Below are positions 59,515 to 64,000 of a stretch of 64,000 nucleotides of DNA, piece after piece. Under the pieces are notes generated by a model. It searched no databases and had not been told where the DNA came from. It was given only the letters and a program-made list of their open reading frames with translations. How positions within the stretch are numbered: position 1 is the stretch's first letter; every line of letters begins with the position of its first letter. The position numbers and the translations under genes were made by a program. The DNA comes from Prevotella sp. P5-108 (GTDB lineage Bacteria > Bacteroidota > Bacteroidia > Bacteroidales > Bacteroidaceae). The stretch covers positions 1-64,000 of the forward strand of contig NZ_NPJJ01000043.1 in assembly GCF_002251385.1 (NCBI RefSeq), read 5' to 3'.

Positions 59515-60714
59515 ATGGAAAGAACTTGGAGATGGTTTGGCAAGACTGACAAGATTACTCTTGCCATGTTAAGGCAGATAGGAGTGCAAGGTATTGTCAC
59601 CGCGCTTCACGATGTGCCTAACGGTGAGGTGTGGACGCGTGAGAAGATACACGACCTCAGGGCATATATCGAAAGTTATGGTATGCGATGGAGCGTTGTA
59701 GAGAGCCTTCCCGTGTCTGAATCAATAAAATACGCCGGCAAAGACCGCGATGAGCTGATTGAGAAGTATAAAGTCAGCCTTTGCAATTTATCTGCAGAGG
59801 GCATTCATACCATTTGTTACAATTTCATGCCCGTTCTCGATTGGGCGAGGACCGATTTGAGCCACCCCAATCCCAATGGCACCACCAATCTGTACTTTTC
59901 TCATGCCCAGTTTGCCTATTTCGACATCTGTATACTGCAGAGGGCAAATGCCAAGAATGACTATTCACAAGAGGTCTTGGACGAGGTGGAAAAGCTGAAG
60001 CAGACCATGACTCCGGAAGACAACCATAATCTGGTGGAGAATATCATTGTAAAAACCCAAGGCTTCGTCTCAGGCAATATCTCTGAGGGCGACGAGCACC
60101 CCGTTGAACTCTTCCGCGAGCTGCTTGACCTCTATAAAGGTATAACCAAGGAACAGCTGCGCGAGAATATGCGCTACTTCCTGGAAGCCATCATGCCCGT
60201 CTGCAACGAATGTGACATGTATATGTGCGTGCACCCCGACGACCCACCTTTCCCCATCCTGGGTTTGCCGCGTATCGTCACCAACAAGGAAGACATCCAA
60301 TGGTTCCTTAATGCCGTAGATGACCCTCACAATGGTCTGACTTTCTGTGCCGGAAGCCTTTCTGCCGGAATTCACAACGACGTGGTAGAGATGGCGCGCC
60401 AGTTCAGCAGCCGCACTTGGTTTGTCCATCTGCGCTCTTGCCACATTTTCGACAACGGTGATTTCACCGAAGCCAGCCACTTGGGCGGTCGGGCAGACCT
60501 TATCGAGCTCGCCCGTATCTTTGAGAAGGAAAATCCCAACCTCCCCATGCGTGTAGACCACGGCATGACCATGTTGGGCGACGACGAGCGCGGCTATAAC
60601 GCCGGTTACAGCTTCCTCGGGCGCATGTTTGCCATGGGGCAGGTCCAGGGCATATTGGCCACCGTCGACAGAGAGTTAGGAATAGAATACAGACAACCAG
60701 GTTTCTTTGAATAG
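59515..60714 (+). CDS. uxuA: Mannonate dehydratase
   Basis: A 399-residue enzyme dehydrating D-mannonate to 2-keto-3-deoxygluconate. The start at 59515 (M-E-R-T-W-R-W-F-G) is supported by a -7 box TAACTTTG at 59472-59479. Motifs: H-D-V-P-N-G-E-V-W near residue 33, C-Y-N-F-M-P-V-L-D-W, C-V-H-P-D-D-P-P-F-P and V-D-H-G-M-T-M-L-G-D for metal and substrate. It is coupled to the SDR gene, whose ATG begins 2 bases after this stop. Confidence 0.95.
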   Translation: MERTWRWFGKTDKITLAMLRQIGVQGIVTALHDVPNGEVWTREKIHDLRAYIESYGMRWSVVESLPVSESIKYAGKDRDELIEKYKVSLCNLSAEGIHTICYNFMPVLDWARTDLSHPNPNGTTNLYFSHAQFAYFDICILQRANAKNDYSQEVLDEVEKLKQTMTPEDNHNLVENIIVKTQGFVSGNISEGDEHPVELFRELLDLYKGITKEQLRENMRYFLEAIMPVCNECDMYMCVHPDDPPFPILGLPRIVTNKEDIQWFLNAVDDPHNGLTFCAGSLSAGIHNDVVEMARQFSSRTWFVHLRSCHIFDNGDFTEASHLGGRADLIELARIFEKENPNLPMRVDHGMTMLGDDERGYNAGYSFLGRMFAMGQVQGILATVDRELGIEYRQPGFFE

Positions 60715-60715
60715 T

Positions 60716-61528
60716 ATGAACAATTTATTTGATATCCGCGATTATGTAGTAGTGATAACCGGCGGAACAGGCGTGCTGGGTCGCTGCATCGGCAAATACC
60801 TGGCACTCAATGGCGCAAAGGTAGTCCTCCTGGGACGCAAAGCCGAAGTTGGAGCAGAGATAGTAGCCGATATCCAGGCCGAGGGCGGCAATGCCAAGTT
60901 TATGAAGTGTGATGTGATGAACCTGGAGATGGTTCAGGCCACTTGCGACGCCATTGTGGCAGAGTATGGTCGTGTCGACACGCTTCTCAATGCAGCCGGA
61001 GGCAACCAGAAGGGAGCCACAATCGGCCCCGAACAGAACTTCTTCGATTTGGATCCATCCCAGTTCCAGAGCGTACTCAATCTGAACCTCGTAGGCACCG
61101 TCATCCCCACCCAGGTGTTTCTCAAACCGATGGTGGCACAAGGCAAGGGCTCGATTATCAACTTCTCCTCTATGGCAGCTTTCCGCCCGCTGACCCGCGT
61201 GTGTGGCTATGCGGCAGCCAAGGCTGGCATCTCCAACTTCACCGAATACATGGCTCATGAGTGTGCCAAGAAGTTTGGCGAGGGAATAAGAGTCAACGCC
61301 ATTGCGCCTGGTTTCTTCATCACCGACCAGAACCGTGCGCTGCTTACCAATCCCGATGGAACCTATACCCAGCGCGGTCAGGACGTGATACGACAGACTC
61401 CGTTCGGACGCATGGGCCAGCCAGAGGAGCTCTGTGGAACTATCCATTACCTGATGAGCGATGCCAGCAAGTTTGTCACCGGCACCGTGGCTGTGGTAGA
61501 TGGTGGTTTCAATATCTTTGCTATGTAA
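60716..61528 (+). CDS. SDR-family oxidoreductase, probable D-mannonate oxidoreductase
   Basis: A 270-residue short-chain dehydrogenase. The cofactor site is T-G-G-T-G-V-L-G-R near residue 16, N-A-A-G-G follows near 92, and the catalytic S...Y-A-A-A-K lies in F-S-S-M-A and G-Y-A-A-A-K. Immediately behind uxuA, it most likely reduces D-fructuronate to D-mannonate, taking the place of the unrelated UxuB of enterobacteria. The substrate is inferred from operon context. Confidence 0.85.
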   Translation: MNNLFDIRDYVVVITGGTGVLGRCIGKYLALNGAKVVLLGRKAEVGAEIVADIQAEGGNAKFMKCDVMNLEMVQATCDAIVAEYGRVDTLLNAAGGNQKGATIGPEQNFFDLDPSQFQSVLNLNLVGTVIPTQVFLKPMVAQGKGSIINFSSMAAFRPLTRVCGYAAAKAGISNFTEYMAHECAKKFGEGIRVNAIAPGFFITDQNRALLTNPDGTYTQRGQDVIRQTPFGRMGQPEELCGTIHYLMSDASKFVTGTVAVVDGGFNIFAM

Positions 61529-61546
61529 CAGATTTTTTAATCATAT

Positions 61547-61585
61547 ATCCCTCTTTCAGGAGCAGGTCTTGAAAGAGGGATTTAT
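61547..61585 (+). terminator. Terminator of the uxuA operon
   Basis: ATCCCTCTTTCA pairs perfectly with TGAAAGAGGGAT around an eleven-base loop. The exit is TTATATATA, less T-rich than usual. Confidence 0.75.
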
Positions 61586-61598
61586 ATATATGTAGATT

Positions 61599-62273
61599 AT
61601 GAATATTGAACCTATAGCTTATTTTCATTCCCCTTTCCACTCCAAGTTTGGCATTCCCAAGCAGAGCGGACTGGTCGAAGAACTTGAAGGCTCAATAGTC
61701 TTTTGTCCTGAGTATCGCAATGCCGACGCGCTGCGTGGTCTTGACGAGTTTGATTATCTTTGGCTGATTTGGGGCTTTTCTGCCAACAAGCATGCCGCCA
61801 CCTCGCTCGTTGTTCGACCGCCGCTGTTGGGCGGCAATGAGAAGATGGGAGTCTTTGCCACGCGTTCGCCGTTCCGTCCCAATGCCCTGGGATTGTCGTC
61901 GGTACGCATCAGCCGAATAGAGACCGACACTACCCGTGGGCCGGTGATTACGGTGGTGGGCGCCGACCTGATGGATGGCACGCCCATATACGACATCAAA
62001 CCCTACATACCTTATGCCGACAGCCACCCTGAGGCTAAAGGTGGATTTACCGACACCCACGCCATCTGTCGTTTGACCGTGGTAATTCCTGACTGCTTTC
62101 ATCACCTTTTCAGTCAAAGCCAGCTCCAGGCTCTCTATAAGGTGCTCGAACTCGACCCTCGTCCGCATTACCACAAGAGCGGACAGAAGGAGTATGGCAT
62201 GCCCTATATGGACTATGATGTCCATTTCACGGTCAATGATGGCGTATTGACCGTCACGGATGTCATCAAGTAG
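61599..62273 (+). CDS. trmO: tRNA (N6-threonylcarbamoyladenosine(37)-N6)-methyltransferase TrmO
   Basis: A 224-residue protein of the TsaA/TrmO family, which methylates the t6A base next to the anticodon. Signatures: I-A-Y-F-H-S-P-F near residue 6, F-A-T-R-S-P-F-R-P-N-A-L-G-L-S near 86, and the D-I-K-P-Y-I-P-Y stretch near 130. The C-terminal 60 residues are the usual extension. It stands alone after the uxuA terminator. Confidence 0.92.
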   Translation: MNIEPIAYFHSPFHSKFGIPKQSGLVEELEGSIVFCPEYRNADALRGLDEFDYLWLIWGFSANKHAATSLVVRPPLLGGNEKMGVFATRSPFRPNALGLSSVRISRIETDTTRGPVITVVGADLMDGTPIYDIKPYIPYADSHPEAKGGFTDTHAICRLTVVIPDCFHHLFSQSQLQALYKVLELDPRPHYHKSGQKEYGMPYMDYDVHFTVNDGVLTVTDVIK

Positions 62274-62607
62274 ATTTTCCACCAGTGCAAGCCGCGTCTG
62301 AGCCATCAGCAAATCGTTGTCGATGCGCCTCATCCCGATGTAGTTCAATTCTGAGTTGGATGCGTGGCATGAATTCCAGAAATCGTGCTTGGAAACAATA
62401 AGCTCAAAGTCTGAAATATCCGTTTCATACTTTGAGCTTAGTTTTAATTGATGCTCTGGACATTTGTGCATTTCTGCCGATTACTTCATCCTATGCTGCG
62501 GAGTGGGGGAGACAGCTTGCGAGGCCGCTTATACATGTAATATCATAGAAAACCCCGAACACTGGCTTGCGTACCTGTGTTCGGGGTTGAGCGTTCAGGA
62601 AGATATC
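62274..62607. other. Gene-free stretch with the hexosaminidase terminator
   Basis: Apart from the hairpin at 62551-62588 no gene is evident. A minus-strand frame from 62471 reads about 65 protein-like residues before entering trmO antisense. It has no recognised motif and is probably chance or a decayed fragment. Confidence 0.4.
62551..62588 (-). terminator. Terminator of the hexosaminidase gene
   Basis: AACCCCGAACAC pairs perfectly with GTGTTCGGGGTT. On the minus strand the exit is TTCTATG. It lies 19 bases after the stop codon at 62608. Confidence 0.8.
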
Positions 62608-64000
62608 CTAATTGACTATAATCTCGTCGGTAAAGAGCCAGGCTCCGTCGCGGTAGTTCTTGTGGGCTACCATGCGGACGTAACGCGCCTTGCCGTTGTA
62701 TACGGTTCCGTACATCTTGAAGAGCAGGGCGTCGTAGTCTTCGGGTATGTCGCAATGGATGGTGGCCACGTGGTCATATTTGCTGCCATCTTCCGATACA
62801 TAATAATCTACCTTCTCCGGGGCGTATACCCATGGTCCGGTCGAGTGCATGAAGTTGGCGCCGATATAGTGGATGTCCTTGACGGCTCCCAGGTCAACCA
62901 CAACATCCATATTGTCGGTGGTGCCTTGCCAGCGGCGGTCTGTATAAGTCCATCCGCCAACGATACCGTCGGTAAGTGTGACATCTCCTGCTGCCTTCCA
63001 CTTGTCGCCGTATGGTATGTTGTATTTCACCTTGCATCCCTTGGCCAGATGGTCTATCTGGGTCTTGCTCTCAGGACGGTTACCATATTCATGGGCGAGG
63101 TCAAAGGTCTTGTAACCATCGGCCTTCATCATCTCGCAGAGACCGAGGGCGCGCTTCTTGAAACTGTCATATTGCTTGAGATTGGCGTTGGTCCATCCTG
63201 TCTCGGCAATGGCAAACGCACGTGGATAGTACATATACTCGGCGTGGCTGTCGTCGGGGATATACTCGCTCCAAAGGTTGCCCTGGATGCCCAGGAGATG
63301 GCGCTTCTGCGTGTCTGTCAGCGTGGCGCCGGGATTGTAGTCATACACCTGCTTGAGCGGGGTGTAGCCACCTATAGAGAGCGGCTCCTTGAACGGAGCG
63401 TCCTGCGTATAGTCGAGATAGCAGTATTCGCCGGGAGTCATGATGGCATCGTGGCCGTCGTTGATGGCCTTGATACCGCCGTCGGTGCCTCTCCACGACA
63501 TCACGGTGGCATTGGGCGTGAGTCCGCCTTCGAGTATTTCGTCCCAACCTATAATCTGGCGACCGCGCTGGTTGACATATTTCTCTATGCGGTTGATGAA
63601 ATAGCTTTGCAGTTCGTCTACGTTCTTCAGCTGCAGGCTCTCCATGCGCTTCTTGCAGTCGGCACACTTGTGCCAGCCACCCTTGGATGCCTCGTCGCCA
63701 CCGATATGGATGTAGGGGGAAGGGAAAAGGTCGATGACTTCATCGAGCACATTCTGGAGGAAAGTAAAGGTGGATTCTTTGCCGGCACAGAAATCGTAGT
63801 CGGTATATGCCTTTCCGCTGCACGAGATTTCGGGGTAGGCCGATGTCACCTCTTCGCTGTGGCCGGGCATCTCTATCTCGGGTATTACCGTGATATGTCG
63901 CTTGGCGGCGTAGGCCAGAATTTCACGGATGTCGTCTTTGGTGTAATAACCGCCATAAGCCTCGTTGCTGAAGTCGCAGTATTTCTTGCCTTGGGCAACC
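62608..64000 (-). CDS. GH20 beta-N-acetylhexosaminidase with C-terminal F5/8-type domain (partial)
   Basis: At least 463 residues, with the 5' end beyond the window. The frame enters as I-T-V-I-P-E-I-E-M-P-G-H-S, a GH20 signature. The catalytic Asp-Glu pair lies in Y-I-H-I-G-G-D-E-A-S-K, and later W-D-E-I-L-E-G-G and V-M-S-W-R-G complete the barrel. The last 150 residues form a beta-rich domain (I-V-G-G-W-T-Y-T-D-R-R-W-Q-G; V-D-L-G-A-V-K-D-I) like discoidin/F5-8 carbohydrate-binding modules. It would remove terminal GlcNAc or GalNAc from host glycans or similar chains. A signal peptide is expected in the missing part. Confidence 0.92.
   Translation of the reverse strand, partial: VAQGKKYCDFSNEAYGGYYTKDDIREILAYAAKRHITVIPEIEMPGHSEEVTSAYPEISCSGKAYTDYDFCAGKESTFTFLQNVLDEVIDLFPSPYIHIGGDEASKGGWHKCADCKKRMESLQLKNVDELQSYFINRIEKYVNQRGRQIIGWDEILEGGLTPNATVMSWRGTDGGIKAINDGHDAIMTPGEYCYLDYTQDAPFKEPLSIGGYTPLKQVYDYNPGATLTDTQKRHLLGIQGNLWSEYIPDDSHAEYMYYPRAFAIAETGWTNANLKQYDSFKKRALGLCEMMKADGYKTFDLAHEYGNRPESKTQIDHLAKGCKVKYNIPYGDKWKAAGDVTLTDGIVGGWTYTDRRWQGTTDNMDVVVDLGAVKDIHYIGANFMHSTGPWVYAPEKVDYYVSEDGSKYDHVATIHCDIPEDYDALLFKMYGTVYNGKARYVRMVAHKNYRDGAWLFTDEIIVN

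Noticed and set aside
61692..62471. A 259-codon minus-strand frame over trmO
   Set aside because: Only its first 65 residues lie outside trmO and they match nothing I know. TrmO motifs on the plus strand are clear.

Overview
The window looks like a chromosomal segment of a Bacteroidota bacterium, most probably a member of the Prevotellaceae (Prevotella/Segatella type). The evidence is internal. Many genes are preceded by the Bacteroidota promoter form TTTG-N(19-21)-TAnnTTTG and lack a Shine-Dalgarno sequence. There is a GT3-type glycogen synthase next to an alpha-glucan phosphorylase, a serine palmitoyltransferase-type enzyme, a DHODB-like/glutamate synthase fusion, ferredoxin-dependent 2-oxoacid oxidoreductase genes, and conjugative-transposon genes of the DUF4134 (TraE) type. 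No rRNA, tRNA or CRISPR array was found.

Positions 1 to about 21190 are accessory DNA, almost all on the minus strand, and appear to be layered mobile elements. From left to right they hold: the end of an IS1380-type insertion sequence; a plus-strand pair of lincosamide nucleotidyltransferase and nucleoside phosphorylase genes; a mobilization module (MobC-like protein, relaxase, coiled-coil membrane protein); three tyrosine recombinase genes with an excisionase-like gene; a complete ISAon1-like element with an 8-bp target duplication; a remnant of a transfer operon (TraD-like gene and two DUF4134 genes, one with an abnormal C-terminus); a replication block (primase, RepA-like ATPase, two Xis-like proteins); a fourth tyrosine recombinase; and a protein made of seven tandem helix-turn-helix modules. 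The block ends just beyond the terminator of mnmE.

Positions 21190 to 64000 are core genome. The minus-strand group mnmE, nucleoside phosphorylase, a secreted PD40-like protein, a DUF486-type membrane protein, the DHODB/GltD fusion, serS and spt is followed by a divergent lipid kinase and trmN. Next come glycogen synthase and phosphorylase, a FAD oxidoreductase, comEC, truA, an EamA transporter and dapA, then ansA facing them. Hexuronate catabolism is split: uxaC lies at 44.5 kb, and uxuA with an SDR-type oxidoreductase at 59.5-61.5 kb. Between them are the aromatic amino-acid operon (pheA, aminotransferase, DAHP synthase/chorismate mutase, tyrA), ffh, folD and a four-subunit 2-oxoacid:ferredoxin oxidoreductase. 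The window ends with trmO and a partial GH20 hexosaminidase.

The most striking regulatory signal lies ahead of pheA. A complete promoter is followed by a 25-codon leader peptide in which eight of nine consecutive codons are Phe or Tyr, and then by mutually exclusive antiterminator and terminator hairpins. This is a textbook-shaped attenuator that would sense Phe-tRNA and Tyr-tRNA for the whole four-gene operon. The most striking protein is the seven-module helix-turn-helix protein, with two 34-35-bp direct repeats in its own leader.
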